DNA of 64,000 bases from JAEUIT01 sp044220875 (GCA_044220875.1 JBGAQH010000001.1:558001-622000), one strand, 5' to 3'. Positions 35,491-47,400 are shown, counted from the first letter of the stretch. The notes: a model not told the origin generated them from the letters alone. Made by a program: numbers and translations.

Positions 35491-35894
35491 GTGGCCTTTC
35501 CGCCCCCCCGTACCTTTCCGAGCGTGCCGCGGAACCCACCTGTCATTGCCGTGATCGACGACGAGGAGCCGGTGCGCCGCGCGCTCGGCCGACTCCTGGG
35601 TTCGGCCGGATTCGCCGCTGAGGTGTTTGCCACCGGCAAGGCGTTTCTCGACTCGCTCGCCACGGGGCACCCGGACTGCATCGTCCTGGATGTGCACATG
35701 CCGCAGATGGACGGCTTCGCGGTCCTGAAGGGACTGCCGCGGCCGCCTCTCCGGCCGCCCGTCATCATCATCACCGGCTACGACACAGCCGAGACGCGGG
35801 AGCGGCTGAACGCCACGGAGGTCGCGGCATTCTTCCGCAAGCCGATCGACGGGCAACTGCTCGTCGACTCGATCCAAGCGGCGTTGGAGCGAAC

Positions 35895-35898
<4 letters not shown>
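35491..35898 (+). CDS. Stand-alone receiver-domain response regulator
   Basis: A 135-residue single-domain receiver: V-I-D-D-E-E-P-V-R-R acidic pocket, CIVLDVHMPQMDGF with the phospho-Asp, IIITGYD, and FFRKPIDG with the Lys. There is no output domain. The first codon is GTG; a second GTG at 35524 is nearer the domain. It starts 15 bases after the FixJ-type gene and overlaps the FGE gene as ATGA. It may act as a phosphate sink, a relay, or a competitor for the sensor. Confidence 0.88.
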
Positions 35899-37130
<1,232 letters not shown>

Positions 37131-37150
37131 CACACGCGAAGCAGGACTGG

Positions 37151-37189
37151 TTCACGATTGGCATTCACGATTGGCACTCACGATTGGCG
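37151..37189. repeat. 13-bp triplet repeat before the sulfatase
   Basis: Three consecutive 13-base units (TTCACGATTGGCA twice, then CTCACGATTGGCG) lie between the FGE stop and the sulfatase ribosome-binding site. Confidence 0.9.
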
Positions 37190-37210
37190 TCACTCACAGG
37201 AGATCACCGC

Positions 37211-38683
37211 ATGAAGTTCAGGTTCGCATCCATCGGACTCTCGATCGTCGTCGGCGGGCTGGCCATGCTGGCCGGCGCGCAGGCGACAAAGGCGGCACCC
37301 GCCGCGGCCCCCAAGGCCGCGCCGGCGCGTCAGCCCAACATCGTTCACATCGTCGCCGACGACCTTGGCTGGAAGGACGTCGGCTTCAACGGCTGCGCCG
37401 ACATCAAGACGCCGAACATCGATCGGCTCGCGGCGGAGGGCGCCAAGCTCACCGACTTCTACGTGCAGCCGATGTGCACCCCGACGCGGGCGTGCCTCAT
37501 GACCGGCCGCTATCCGTTCCGCTACGGGCTCCAGACCGCAGTCATCCCGTCGGTCTCCCAGTACGGCCTCGACACCTCCGAGGTGCTCATGCCGCAGGTC
37601 CTGAAGGAGGCCGGCTACGCGACCGCGATCATCGGCAAGTGGCACCTCGGCCACGCCGACAAGAAGTACTGGCCGAAGCAGCGCGGCTTTGACTACCAGT
37701 ACGGGGCGATGATCGGCGAGCTCGACTACTTCACCCACGACGAGCACGGCGTCCTCGACTGGTTCCGCAACAACGAGCCGGTGCGCGAGGAGGGCTACAC
37801 GACGACCCTGCTCGGCAAGGACGCCGCCGCGTACATCGAGAAGCAGGATCCCGCGAAGCCCTTCTATCTCTATCTCGCCTTCAACGCCCCGCACACCCCC
37901 TATCAGGCGCCGAAGGAGTACATCGATCGATACGCGTCGATCGCCGACCCCACCCGCCGCACGTACGCGGCCATGGTCACCTGCCTCGATGACGAGATCG
38001 GCCGGGTCATCAAGGCCCTCGACGCCAAGCATCTTCGCGACAATACGCTCATCATCTTCCACAGCGACAACGGCGGCACCCGCAACGCCATGTTTAGCGG
38101 CGTGATGGCCGACGTGACGAAGATCACGCTTCCCTGCGACAACGGTCCCTATCGCGAAGGCAAGGGCACGCTCTTCGAGGGAGGCACCCGGGTCTGCGCC
38201 CTGGCGAACTGGCCCGGTCACATCAAGGCCCAGACCGTCTCGGGCCTGATGCACGCTGTCGACCTCTATCCGACGCTCGCGGCGCTCGCCGGCGCCTCGA
38301 CCTCGAGCAGCAAGCCGCTCGACGGCGTGAACGTCTGGGAGACCATCTCCAAGGGCTCTCCCTCGCCGCGCAACGAGATCGTCTACAACATCGAGCCCTT
38401 CCGCGCCGCCATCCGCCAGGGCGAGTGGAAGCTCGTGTGGCAGACGATGCTGCCGTCGAGCGTCGACCTCTACAACATCGTTCAGGATCCCTCCGAGAAG
38501 AACAACGTCGCCGCGGCGCATCCGGACAAGGTTGCCGCCATGCAGCAGCGTCTGGAGAAGCTCGCGAAGGAGGCAGCGAAGCCGCTCTTCCTCGTTGACC
38601 AGTTCAAGGTCGTCATGCGCAACATGAAGGGTGAGCCGGTGATGCCCGTCGAAGAGGGCTTCGGCGATCCTGACCAGCCCTGA
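37211..38683 (+). CDS. Exported S1-type sulfatase
   Basis: A 490-residue sulfatase with a signal peptide (about 1-29). Metal-binding begins IVADDLGW. The active-site signature is MCTPTRACLMTGRYP, with Cys89 as the residue converted to formylglycine. The second signature is ATAIIGKWHLGH, and HSDNGGT supplies further metal ligands. It hydrolyses sulfate esters, likely on a glycan; the exact subfamily is not readable by eye. The start follows AGGAG. The Cys-type sulfatase matches the FGE immediately upstream. Its stop codon lies within a decamer tandem array. Confidence 0.93.
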   Translation: MKFRFASIGLSIVVGGLAMLAGAQATKAAPAAAPKAAPARQPNIVHIVADDLGWKDVGFNGCADIKTPNIDRLAAEGAKLTDFYVQPMCTPTRACLMTGRYPFRYGLQTAVIPSVSQYGLDTSEVLMPQVLKEAGYATAIIGKWHLGHADKKYWPKQRGFDYQYGAMIGELDYFTHDEHGVLDWFRNNEPVREEGYTTTLLGKDAAAYIEKQDPAKPFYLYLAFNAPHTPYQAPKEYIDRYASIADPTRRTYAAMVTCLDDEIGRVIKALDAKHLRDNTLIIFHSDNGGTRNAMFSGVMADVTKITLPCDNGPYREGKGTLFEGGTRVCALANWPGHIKAQTVSGLMHAVDLYPTLAALAGASTSSSKPLDGVNVWETISKGSPSPRNEIVYNIEPFRAAIRQGEWKLVWQTMLPSSVDLYNIVQDPSEKNNVAAAHPDKVAAMQQRLEKLAKEAAKPLFLVDQFKVVMRNMKGEPVMPVEEGFGDPDQP

Positions 38684-38740
38684 CCAGACCTGACCAGACC
38701 TGATCAGACCTGACCAGACCTGACCAGACCTGATCCGACC
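38671..38740. repeat. Decamer tandem array overlapping the sulfatase stop
   Basis: Seven consecutive 10-base units of the form TGACCAGACC with single-base variants (TGATCAGACC, TGATCCGACC). Each unit carries a TGA, and the sulfatase ends at the TGA of the second unit. The array continues about 57 bases into the intergenic region. Confidence 0.93.
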
Positions 38741-38890
38741 TGACAATCCTGCGCCCGATCCCGTGCGGATCCGGCGCATCTCGTTCGGACTCGATCGCGG
38801 CCGGCGCATCGACCCATGCGCCGGCCGCGGTCGGACGAGCCACGAACATCCCACGTCCCGCCGAACCCAGCCGCCTCACGAAGGACCGTC

Positions 38891-39781
38891 ATGATCATGC
38901 AGCAACGATTGGTGCTGACCTGCACCGCCGCCCTCGCCTCCACCTGTCTCGCCCAGGATCCCGCACCCACGACGGCCGCGCCGACCGCCACCGCAAGCGT
39001 TCGCACCGACGACGCTCCGGGCACCGCTTCGACGACCGCGCCGGGTGACGCGTCCTCCGCCGCCAACGCCTGGCGCGCCGAGTTCATCGGCTGGATCTGG
39101 GTCGTCGGCATGGACGGCACCGTCGGCGCCCGCGGACGGCAGTCGGACGTCAACGCCAGCTTCGGCGACATGCTCGAGGCCTCCGACTCGATCTTCGCGT
39201 TCTCCGGCCGGCTCGAGGTCGGCACCGGGGCGTGGACCGGATTCGTCGACGGCATGTACTCGAACCTCGGCGTCGACAACCAGTCCGGTCCGGGTGGCGT
39301 CGCCGACATCGACGTCACCTTCCAGTCGGCGCTGGTCGACTTCGGCCTGATGTATCGCCTGGGCGAGTGGAAGCCCGACGGCGAGGCCGCGAAGAACGAC
39401 CACAACATCACGCTGGACCTCTACGCCGGCGCCCGCTTCACCAATCTCGACCTCGAGCTCAGCCCGGCCGTGCTGCCCAAGGTCTCGCAGACGGTGAGCT
39501 GGTTCGATCCGATCGTCGGTGCGAAGGCGGTGCTTCCGATCTCCGAGAGCTGGAGCGCGGCGATCAACGGCGACATCGGCGGCTTCGGCGCCGCCTCCGA
39601 CTTCACGTGGTCGGTGACCGGCGTCCTCCGGTACGACTTCAACATCGGCTCCACGCGGGCCTCGGCCTTCGCCGGGTATCGCGCGATCGGCCAGGACTAC
39701 TCCGACGGCAGCGGCAACCGCGCGTTCACGTGGGATGTCGTTCAGCACGGGCCGATCATCGGTCTCTCGTTCCGCTTCTGA
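38891..39781 (+). CDS. Outer-membrane beta-barrel-like protein
   Basis: A 296-residue exported protein. It has a signal peptide (about 1-18), a low-complexity Ala/Thr/Pro linker to about residue 55, then alternating amphipathic strands ending in the aromatic C-terminus GLSFRF, typical of an outer-membrane barrel recognised by BamA. The start at 38891 follows AAGGA. The cargo is unknown. Lying between the sulfatase and another secreted protein, it could belong to the same glycan-related group, but it has its own 207-base leader. Confidence 0.72.
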   Translation: MIMQQRLVLTCTAALASTCLAQDPAPTTAAPTATASVRTDDAPGTASTTAPGDASSAANAWRAEFIGWIWVVGMDGTVGARGRQSDVNASFGDMLEASDSIFAFSGRLEVGTGAWTGFVDGMYSNLGVDNQSGPGGVADIDVTFQSALVDFGLMYRLGEWKPDGEAAKNDHNITLDLYAGARFTNLDLELSPAVLPKVSQTVSWFDPIVGAKAVLPISESWSAAINGDIGGFGAASDFTWSVTGVLRYDFNIGSTRASAFAGYRAIGQDYSDGSGNRAFTWDVVQHGPIIGLSFRF

Positions 39782-39817
39782 GTCAGGCCCGCTGCAGCAA
39801 GGCGCGAGGAGATCCGC

Positions 39818-42052
39818 ATGACGCCGCATCACCGTTCGATTCGCTCTTCCCGTCGGGTTCTGTTGGCCCTTGCGGCCGCCTCGTTCGCTGCGCTGACGGC
39901 TGGGCTTGCCCTGGCCGCGCCGCAGTCAAGGACGAGCGGCAACGAGACGCCGACGAGCCCGGCAGCCGCGGCGAGCGATGCGGAGGACCGCGGCTGGCCG
40001 CGCGAGTTCGAGGCCGAGGCCCACGTCGTTCGCATCTACCAGCCGCAGCTCGAGGAGTGGCCCAACTTCGGGCGAATCCTCTTTCGCGCCGCCATCTCGG
40101 TCATCGCGAAGGGCGGCGGCTCGCCCGTTCACGGGATCATCCGCTGCAGCGGCGACACGGACATCGCCGTTGACGATCGCATCGTCGTCCTGACCAACAG
40201 GAAGATCGAGTCGATCGCGTTCGCCGATCTCGCTCCGGCGGAGTCGGCGCGCATGGAGGCGATCGTCCGCGCGGCGATGCCGCCCGAGCGGCCGCAGACG
40301 ATCTCCCTCGATCGGCTGGTGGCGGAGCTGGCTTCGCGTCCGGCGGAGATGCGGGTCGACGTGCGCAAGGCCGATGTCGGCCTGGCGCCGCCGAAGATCA
40401 TCGCCAGCGAATCGCCGGCCATTCTCGTGACCTTCATGGGGAAGCCGCGATTCGCGCCGGTGCAGGGGTGCGAACTTCTCGTCGCCGTGAACACCAACTG
40501 GGATCTCTTCCTCGATCCCGAGTCGAAGCGCTACTACCTCCTCAACGAGGGCGCGTGGCTCACCGCGGCCGACGTCGAGCGCGGACAGTGGTCGGCGGCG
40601 ACGCGGCTTCCCGCGGCGTTCGCGAAGCTCCCGGCGGATGCGAATTGGGCCGACGTGCGGGCGGCGATCCCCGGCGCCGCGGCCGGCGCCGTGCCGATCG
40701 TCTATGTGGCCCGTGAGCCGACCGAGCTGATCGTCACGCGCGGCGCGCCGGCGCTCGAGGCGATCGACGGCACGAATCTCTCGCTGGTCACGAACACGGA
40801 GAACACGCTTCTCTTTCACCGCGGCGAGAAGCAGTACTACCTTCTCGTCGCGGGGCGCTGGTTCAGGGCCGGCGCCCTGGCCGGACCCTGGTCGTCGGCG
40901 AGCCAGGACCTGCCGCCGGACTTCCGGAGCATCCCCGAGGATTCCGCCGCCGGTGACGTGCTCGCATCGGTTCCGGGAACGGTCCAGTCGAGCGAGGCGG
41001 CGACCATCGCGTCGATCCCGCGCAAGGCGACGATCGTGCGCGCCGACGTCTCGCTCACCGTCACCTACAACGGGCCGCCGGACTTCCGCCCGATCGACGG
41101 GACGACGGTGAAGTACGCCCACAACACGCCCTTCAACGTCTTCCTCGTGGAGGGAAAGTACTACTGCTGCAGCGACGCGGTCTGGTTCGTCGCCGCCGCG
41201 CCGAACGGCCCGTGGGCGGTGTGCGATGCCGTGCCCAAGGCGATCTACGCGATCCCGGCAAGCAGCCCCAAGCACAACGTGACCTACGTGACGGTGTACG
41301 ACTCGACGCCGACCACGGTGGTCACCGGCTACAGCGCCGGCTACAGCGGCGCGACGGTCGCCGCGACCGGTGTCGTCATGTTCGGCCTCGGCGTTCTCGT
41401 CGGCGTCGCGCTCGACGACGATGACGACTGCTGCTGGTCCTACCACTATCGCGCCCACTACTTCTCCTACGGATGCGGTGCGATCTACGTCGGCGGCCGC
41501 GGCGGCTACGTCTGCGGCGTCAGGCACTGCGGCCCCTACGGCGGCGCCGGCCGATGGGCGACCTACAACCCGTCGACGGGCATCTACTCGCGCGGCGCAT
41601 TCGCCTACGGGCCGAATGGCGCGGCGGGCTATCGCGTCGCGTACGACCCATCCAACGGACTCGCCGGCTTCCGCGCCGGCGGCTCGAACGTCTACGGTTC
41701 GTGGGGCCGCGGGGCGATCACCAACGGCGACGAGTGGGTGCGCGGCGGATATCGCGCGGGCGAGCGGGGAACGGTCGGCGGCGTGCAGGGTTCGGGCGGC
41801 GCCGGCGCCATTCACGCCGAGGGTCGCTTCGGCAACGGCGTCACCGTGGTGCGCGACCGCGACGGCGACATGTACGCGGGCAAGGACGGCAAGGTCTACC
41901 GTCGCTCGGACGACGAGTGGTCACGCGAGCGGCCACCGGCAAAGGCCGGTGATTTGCCGCGCGAGGCGGCCGAGCGCGACCGGGGCGAGCGGAACGCAAA
42001 GCGAACCAACGACGTGAAGCGCGACGGAGGCAACGCGCGGCGTCGGCGATAG
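39818..42052 (+). CDS. Large secreted protein with three internal repeats
   Basis: A 744-residue exported protein. It has a signal peptide (about 1-33), then three related units of about 100 residues, each with an N-T-x-x-x-x-L/V-F-L motif, a Y-Y-L/C strand and W-F/L plus G-P-W (around 225-275, 320-370, 425-475). A hydrophobic Gly/Ala segment (about 510-530) precedes an Asp cluster (DDDDDCC) and a Gly/Tyr-rich tail that ends very basic (GNARRRR). Similar proteins have been annotated as carbohydrate-binding, but I could not verify that. It starts 36 bases after the barrel gene. Confidence 0.72.
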   Translation: MTPHHRSIRSSRRVLLALAAASFAALTAGLALAAPQSRTSGNETPTSPAAAASDAEDRGWPREFEAEAHVVRIYQPQLEEWPNFGRILFRAAISVIAKGGGSPVHGIIRCSGDTDIAVDDRIVVLTNRKIESIAFADLAPAESARMEAIVRAAMPPERPQTISLDRLVAELASRPAEMRVDVRKADVGLAPPKIIASESPAILVTFMGKPRFAPVQGCELLVAVNTNWDLFLDPESKRYYLLNEGAWLTAADVERGQWSAATRLPAAFAKLPADANWADVRAAIPGAAAGAVPIVYVAREPTELIVTRGAPALEAIDGTNLSLVTNTENTLLFHRGEKQYYLLVAGRWFRAGALAGPWSSASQDLPPDFRSIPEDSAAGDVLASVPGTVQSSEAATIASIPRKATIVRADVSLTVTYNGPPDFRPIDGTTVKYAHNTPFNVFLVEGKYYCCSDAVWFVAAAPNGPWAVCDAVPKAIYAIPASSPKHNVTYVTVYDSTPTTVVTGYSAGYSGATVAATGVVMFGLGVLVGVALDDDDDCCWSYHYRAHYFSYGCGAIYVGGRGGYVCGVRHCGPYGGAGRWATYNPSTGIYSRGAFAYGPNGAAGYRVAYDPSNGLAGFRAGGSNVYGSWGRGAITNGDEWVRGGYRAGERGTVGGVQGSGGAGAIHAEGRFGNGVTVVRDRDGDMYAGKDGKVYRRSDDEWSRERPPAKAGDLPREAAERDRGERNAKRTNDVKRDGGNARRRR

Positions 42053-42096
42053 CGGCGAGGCCGCGGGTGAACGTTCGGCACGCCGCTCGGACCGAA

Positions 42097-43767
42097 TCAG
42101 GCCCGACCCGACGCCGTCGAGCTCGCCTGACGAAGGCTCGCGCGAAGGCCGAGCGCCGCGTAGGTCGCGCCGATCGACTCCTCTTCCATCGCCCGATAGG
42201 CCTTCTCCGCGTCGATGATGGCGCGGCCGAGGATCTCCTCAAGCTTGGCCTGCGTGTAGGTCGGCCGCTCGCGGGCCGTTGAGCGCGTGCCGTACTGGTT
42301 CAGGTTCGACGCGAAGATGCCCGCGGCGCTCACCGGCAGGAAGTCCTCGTATCGAAGGCCCTCGTAGGAGACGAAGCCAAGCTCGATGAGTCGCGGAAGG
42401 TCCGTCGTCTCGATCGGTCGGCTGGCCGCCGAAGCGAGTCCCTTCGGCGTCGGGGCGTAGAGACCATAGACGAGTTTCCGCTCGAGGAGCGCCGGCAGCG
42501 TTGAGGGGAACTCGGCGAAGTGACGGGCGAAGGCGCTCTCGTACGCGTCGACGTCGCGCTTCGCGAGTCCCGGATCGCGCACACGCTCGGCCTCCGCGGC
42601 GGCGAGGCACCGGTCGTAGAGCTCGCGGCCCGTCGGCGTCGTCGCGTAGAAGCGCTGTTCGATCTCGCCGAAGCGGGCGGTGTGCGTGGAGCTGAGCGTG
42701 CTCCCGTCGGAATTGGAGAATGTCACCGGCTCGGTGAGCGCCCGGTAGGCATCCTGACGGAGCAGCACCGGCGTCCCCTGTGGCGGCCCCTCGGTGATGT
42801 CCTTGAAGCCGGCGTGACGAAGCGACCCGAGGTCGAGGTCCGGCTGCCGGAGGCGGGCGTCGAGTGCGTCGACGAGCGAGGCGATCTCGGACGCGGAGGG
42901 AGTGCCGGGCACGAGTTGGCGGAGCTGGGCGGCGGGAAGGTGCTTGAAGTGCAATCGCATCCAATCGCCATCGGCCTCGACCGCGAGCCGCTCGAGGGCG
43001 CGGCGAGCGCGCTGCCGGAAGGTCGCCTCGTCCGTCTCGCCGAGGTAGCGCTTCATCGCCGCGGTGTAGAGGTCCATGCACAGCGTGTTCGGCGTGAGGT
43101 GGTTGAGGTGATGCGATTCGAAGCAGGCGATGTCGGCGGCGATCTTGAAGCCCGCATCGCAGAGCTCGCGGTAGAGGGCGTGGTCGCGGGCCCGGCCGGT
43201 CCAGCGGAAGATTCGGTTGACCCCCTCCGCGATGAGGGCGTCGGCGTCGATCGAGTCAAGTCCGCCGGCCCGCTCGGCCCTCTCGATGAGTTCCTTCGCC
43301 CGCGGCGAGAAGACCTCGCGCGTCGCGAGCAGACCCTCGATGCGGGCCTTCGTCGCGCCGTCGAAATAGTCGGTCATCAGCAGCGACGTGAAGACGCGGT
43401 GGTTCGGCTGGTGCGCCGAGCGAAACGCCGTCGCGATCACCGGCTGGCTCTTCGCCCCGACGTTGGTCATGTCGTAGAAGTTGTGGGGCTCCATCCCGAA
43501 GCACCCGAAGAAGCGGCCGATCCAGCGGTATTCGTCGGGTCGGCCGATGCGGATCGCCCCGTGTCGCTCGCCGCTGGCCCGCTCGAGCTCGGCCTCGGAG
43601 ATCGCGAACCCGAGGTGACGTCGCGCGAGCAGCGAGCACGCCGTCGCGTTGCACGCGCGGTTCACGAGCACGGCGCGGTCGTAGAGCGGAACCTCGCTGC
43701 CGAACATGCGCGAGAGTTCGGCGAAGAGGCGATCCTGCATTACCTTCGGGTCGGTGAGGGCGGACAT
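42097..43767 (-). CDS. 2-oxoadipate dioxygenase/decarboxylase-like (DUF1338, HglS/YdcJ)
   Basis: A 556-residue VOC-superfamily iron enzyme. Family members convert 2-oxoadipate to 2-hydroxyglutarate in lysine catabolism. Likely metal ligands are His69 (GERHGAIR), a His in FESHHLNHLTPNTL (around 219-223) and the Glu in FGEIEQRFYA. A further region, HRVFTSLLMTDYF, is also family-typical. At 556 residues it is longer than the roughly 450-residue proteins I recall; the extra length appears spread through the C-terminal half. It stands alone, convergent with the repeat-containing secreted protein. Confidence 0.85.
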   Translation of the reverse strand: MSALTDPKVMQDRLFAELSRMFGSEVPLYDRAVLVNRACNATACSLLARRHLGFAISEAELERASGERHGAIRIGRPDEYRWIGRFFGCFGMEPHNFYDMTNVGAKSQPVIATAFRSAHQPNHRVFTSLLMTDYFDGATKARIEGLLATREVFSPRAKELIERAERAGGLDSIDADALIAEGVNRIFRWTGRARDHALYRELCDAGFKIAADIACFESHHLNHLTPNTLCMDLYTAAMKRYLGETDEATFRQRARRALERLAVEADGDWMRLHFKHLPAAQLRQLVPGTPSASEIASLVDALDARLRQPDLDLGSLRHAGFKDITEGPPQGTPVLLRQDAYRALTEPVTFSNSDGSTLSSTHTARFGEIEQRFYATTPTGRELYDRCLAAAEAERVRDPGLAKRDVDAYESAFARHFAEFPSTLPALLERKLVYGLYAPTPKGLASAASRPIETTDLPRLIELGFVSYEGLRYEDFLPVSAAGIFASNLNQYGTRSTARERPTYTQAKLEEILGRAIIDAEKAYRAMEEESIGATYAALGLRASLRQASSTASGRA

Positions 43768-43874
43768 GGGGCGGAGAGCGTATCCACGCCGACGGCGCCG
43801 TGGCGCTGTTGCGTTGGCGTCAAACGCGCCGGAATCGGCGACGCGACGCGGCCCTCACCGGTCACCGGGTCCGA

Positions 43875-44264
43875 TCACTCCCAGCGGAAGACGCCCTTGC
43901 GCCACGCGTAGACATACGCCGCGATGCCCGTCGCCACGAAGAAGAGAATCCGGCCCAAGAACAGGGCCGCTTCCGGGCTGCTGGGCTTGAGCTGCGTGAA
44001 GGTCACGGCCCAGGGGTAGAGGAAGATGATCTCGACGTCGAAGAGCAGGAAGGTCATCGCCATCATGTAGAAGCGGACGTTGAACCGCTTCTTCGTCGAC
44101 CCGATCGGATCCATGCCCGACTCGTAGGTGAGACCCTTGGTCGTGCCGGCCTTCGCCGGGCCGATGATCGAGGAACCCACGATGTTGGCGATCACGAAAC
44201 CGGCGGCCATCCCGATGATCAGGAGGATGGGGAGGTATGAGATGAGGTCGACGTTGGCGAGCAT
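43875..44264 (-). CDS. nuoA: NADH-quinone oxidoreductase subunit A
   Basis: A 129-residue three-helix membrane subunit of complex I. The hallmark loop YESGMDPIGSTKKRFNVRFY is followed by MTFLLFDVEIIFLYPWAV. The cysteine usual in Y-E-C-G is serine here, a common variant. The start at 44264 follows GGGGAG. No nuoB, nuoC or other complex I gene is in the window, so this subunit is encoded away from the rest or the operon is dispersed. Confidence 0.93.
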   Translation of the reverse strand: MLANVDLISYLPILLIIGMAAGFVIANIVGSSIIGPAKAGTTKGLTYESGMDPIGSTKKRFNVRFYMMAMTFLLFDVEIIFLYPWAVTFTQLKPSSPEAALFLGRILFFVATGIAAYVYAWRKGVFRWE

Positions 44265-44454
44265 GTGAGTCACTCCCCCTCGCGGGGCGCCGGGGTCGGC
44301 CTGTCGAGCCGTCCGCGGAGCCTCCCAACGAGCTGGGCGGGCATGGTACTCCAGGCATCCGCCCGGGTGGCGGCGCCGGCGCGGTCGGACTCGGGCTCGA
44401 ACCCCACCGGAGCGGCGCCGAAGCCAGGGACGGGGGCGGATCGGCGATCGACCG

Positions 44455-47400
44455 CTATGTCGCCGACGCCGGTCGCAGCACGGCCCCATCCTCCCGCAGC
44501 GATCCCTCGCGCACCATCGCCCGAATTTCCTCGAGGAGCCGTTCGCGGACGTTGCCGCTCATGGCCTTGAAGCCGAGGGCCCGAGCGACGGCGAGGGCCA
44601 GGTCGCCCTCGCTTGCGCCAACCAGTGCGACGGCCGCGGCGCCGATCCCAGCCCGCATCTCGACGCCGGCGATGCGCTCGATCGAGCGCAGCCCGGCGGA
44701 GCGGACCTCGCTTCGGTCGCGGACAATCGCCGGGGCGCCGGCGAGGCTGAGGAAGTCGCCGTCGCGCGTGCATCGCCTCGACGCGACGAGCGCATCGATG
44801 CCGTTGCCGACCGCCTCCTCGATCCGCGATCCGGAGCGCTTGAGACCCCAGAAGCCCCGGACGCGGGTCACGACCTCGTCGACATGGATCGGCGACTCGC
44901 AGCGCACCACGAGCAGGACGACCTCGGCCATCTTCGCGGGGGGAACCTCGTGCAGCTCGCCGGGCAGGACGTGATCGCAGGTTGCCTCGACGTAGGGCAC
45001 CGAGATGGACGCGACGTTCTCGACCGCGGCGTCGTCGGCGTCGCGGGCTATCTCGGGCGCCTTCGGTGCCGGAGGCGGCGGCGGCGAGGTCGGCGCCGCG
45101 TCGCTCTCGGCGGCCCGGGCCTTGGCCCGCTCGATCGCCGCCATCACCTTCGCCAGTTCGTCCTTCGGCCGCTGGAACCAGTCGGTGCTCCAGATGCGGT
45201 GGATCGTCCAGCCGTGGTCCTCGAGCACCGCCTGGCGCAGGCGATCGCGGTCGCGGGCCGAGCGCGACGAGTGATATGCGGCGCCGTCGCATTCGATGCC
45301 GAGGAGATAGCGTCCGGGCTTCCCCGGGTCGACGACGGCGAGGTCGATGAAGAAGCCGGAGACGCCGACCTGCGCGTCGACGGAGTGGCCTAACGCGACG
45401 ATCGCGGCGCGGACCGCGGTCTCGAAGGGCGATCCCTCCTCGCGGTCGGTGGGCGCGGCGACGCCGAGCACGCCGGTCTCGGCGAACTGGAGGAAGCTCT
45501 TGAACGCCGCGACGCCGCGGCCGCCGGCGCGGGCCAGGTCGATGTCCGCGGCGCGGATCGAGGTGAAGACGACGCAGCGCCGCTTCGCCCGGCTGATGAG
45601 GACATTGAGGCGCCGCTCGCCGCCGTCGCCCGAGAGCGGTCCGAAGTTCATCGCGACGTAGCCGCTTGCGTCCGGGCCATAGCCGACCGAGATGAAGATG
45701 ACGTCGCGCTCGTCGCCCTGCACGCTCTCGAGGTTCTTGACGAAGAAGGGCTCGTGCTCGTGTCGGCGGTGGAACTCCTCGAGTTCGGGATGCTCGCGCC
45801 GGCAGCGCTCGATCTCGTCGAGGATCGCCTGCTGCTGCCGGATCGAGAACGCCGCGACGCCGAGCGTGCGCTCCGGCGAGCTGCGTGCGTGCTCGAGCAC
45901 CGCGGCGCAGACCGCCTCGGCCTCGGCGCGGTTGGTCGCCGACTTGCCGCGGTCGTAGCGGCCCTCGGCGATGAAGCGGAACTTCAGCCCCAGGTCCGGC
46001 GACGTTTGCGTCGGGCTCGGCACGATGTAGAGCCGATCGTCGTAGAACTCGTGATTCGAAACGGCGATGAGGGACTGGTGGCGGCTTCGGTAGTGCCAGC
46101 GGAGCATCGCGTCGGGAACGCCGCGGGCGCTGCAGAGCCCGAGGACGCTCTCCATGTCCTTGGCCTGCGCGGCGATGGGGGCGACGGGGGCGTCGGCGAT
46201 CTCCTCGTCGGGCTCCTCCTCCTCGCCGCCGGTGATGCGGGCGAAGAACCTGGTCGGCGGAAGCTGCTTGCTGTCGCCGACCACGACGTGCTGCCGGGCC
46301 CGCACAAAGGCGCCGAAGGCGTCGACCGGCGGAATCTGGCTGGCCTCGTCGATGACGAGGAGGTCGAACTCGATCGCCCCGGGCTCGAGGAACTGGGCGA
46401 CCGAGAGCGGGCTCATCATGAAGATCGGCTTGATCGACTGGGCCACCGAGCCGGCGTCCCTCAGCAGCTTGCGGATCGGGCGATGGCCGCGCTGCCGCTG
46501 CAGCTCACCTAACAGGACGCCCGTCATGCCGAGGTTGGCGTGGCGGTCGGGCATCTGGTCGTAGTGCCTGGCGAGGACGCGGTACTTGGCGAGCGTGAGG
46601 CGATCGCGGTCCGCCTGTCGGAAGTCCTCGACGATGCGCGAGTGCTCGATGCCGTCGAAGCGCCCGAGCTCGGGAATGCGCCGCGTCGCCTCGCGATAGA
46701 GCTCGCCGAAGTAGGCGTGCTCGAAGAGGTCGCCGGCGTCGGCGCCGTCCGCCGCGCCGGTCTCCAGGGCATCGACGAGGGCGGCGAGCCCGCGCTCCCG
46801 CGCATCCCTGGCCCGGACGAACCACGCGTTCCACTCGGAGACGCCGTCGGGCCTGGCCCGCCACGCCGCGAGTCGCTCGGCGAGCTCGGCGATCGGGATG
46901 CGCTCCGCGCCCGCGGCGCCGAACGCCGCGCTGGCATTCAGCGAGAGCCACTCGGCGAGGGTCCTCGTCGCACGCCATGCCCCGTTCACCCGTTCGGTGA
47001 GCCGGGCGCTGAGGGCCGAAAAATCCTCGCTCGCGTCGAGCTGCGTGAAGGACTTCCGGAAGTCCGGGCCGAGCCGGGCCTCGGCCTCCTTCGCGACCCA
47101 GCCCACCACCGCGGCGAGCTGGCTCCAGTCGGAATCGCGGCCGCGCCACGCATGCCCGAAGGCCTGCGAGCCGATCGCGTCGCCGGCGCGGACCGCGGCG
47201 AGGTGGCGCTGGGCGGCGACGATCTCGTCCAGGAGCGCGACGCGCTCGGCGAGGGCGCGCGGCACCTCGCAGCGGAGCGAACCGCGGAGCGCGGCCATCG
47301 CCTGGCGATACTCGCCGCGCAGGATGCGGAAGAGCGAACCGCCGTGGGCCGCGATCGCCGCCCGGGCCGGCGCGAGATCGGCGTCGAAGGTCGGCTCGGT

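Noticed and set aside
38671..38740. A possible CRISPR array or replication iteron set
   Set aside because: Ten-base units are directly adjacent, there is no DnaA-box-like sequence nearby and no replication gene.
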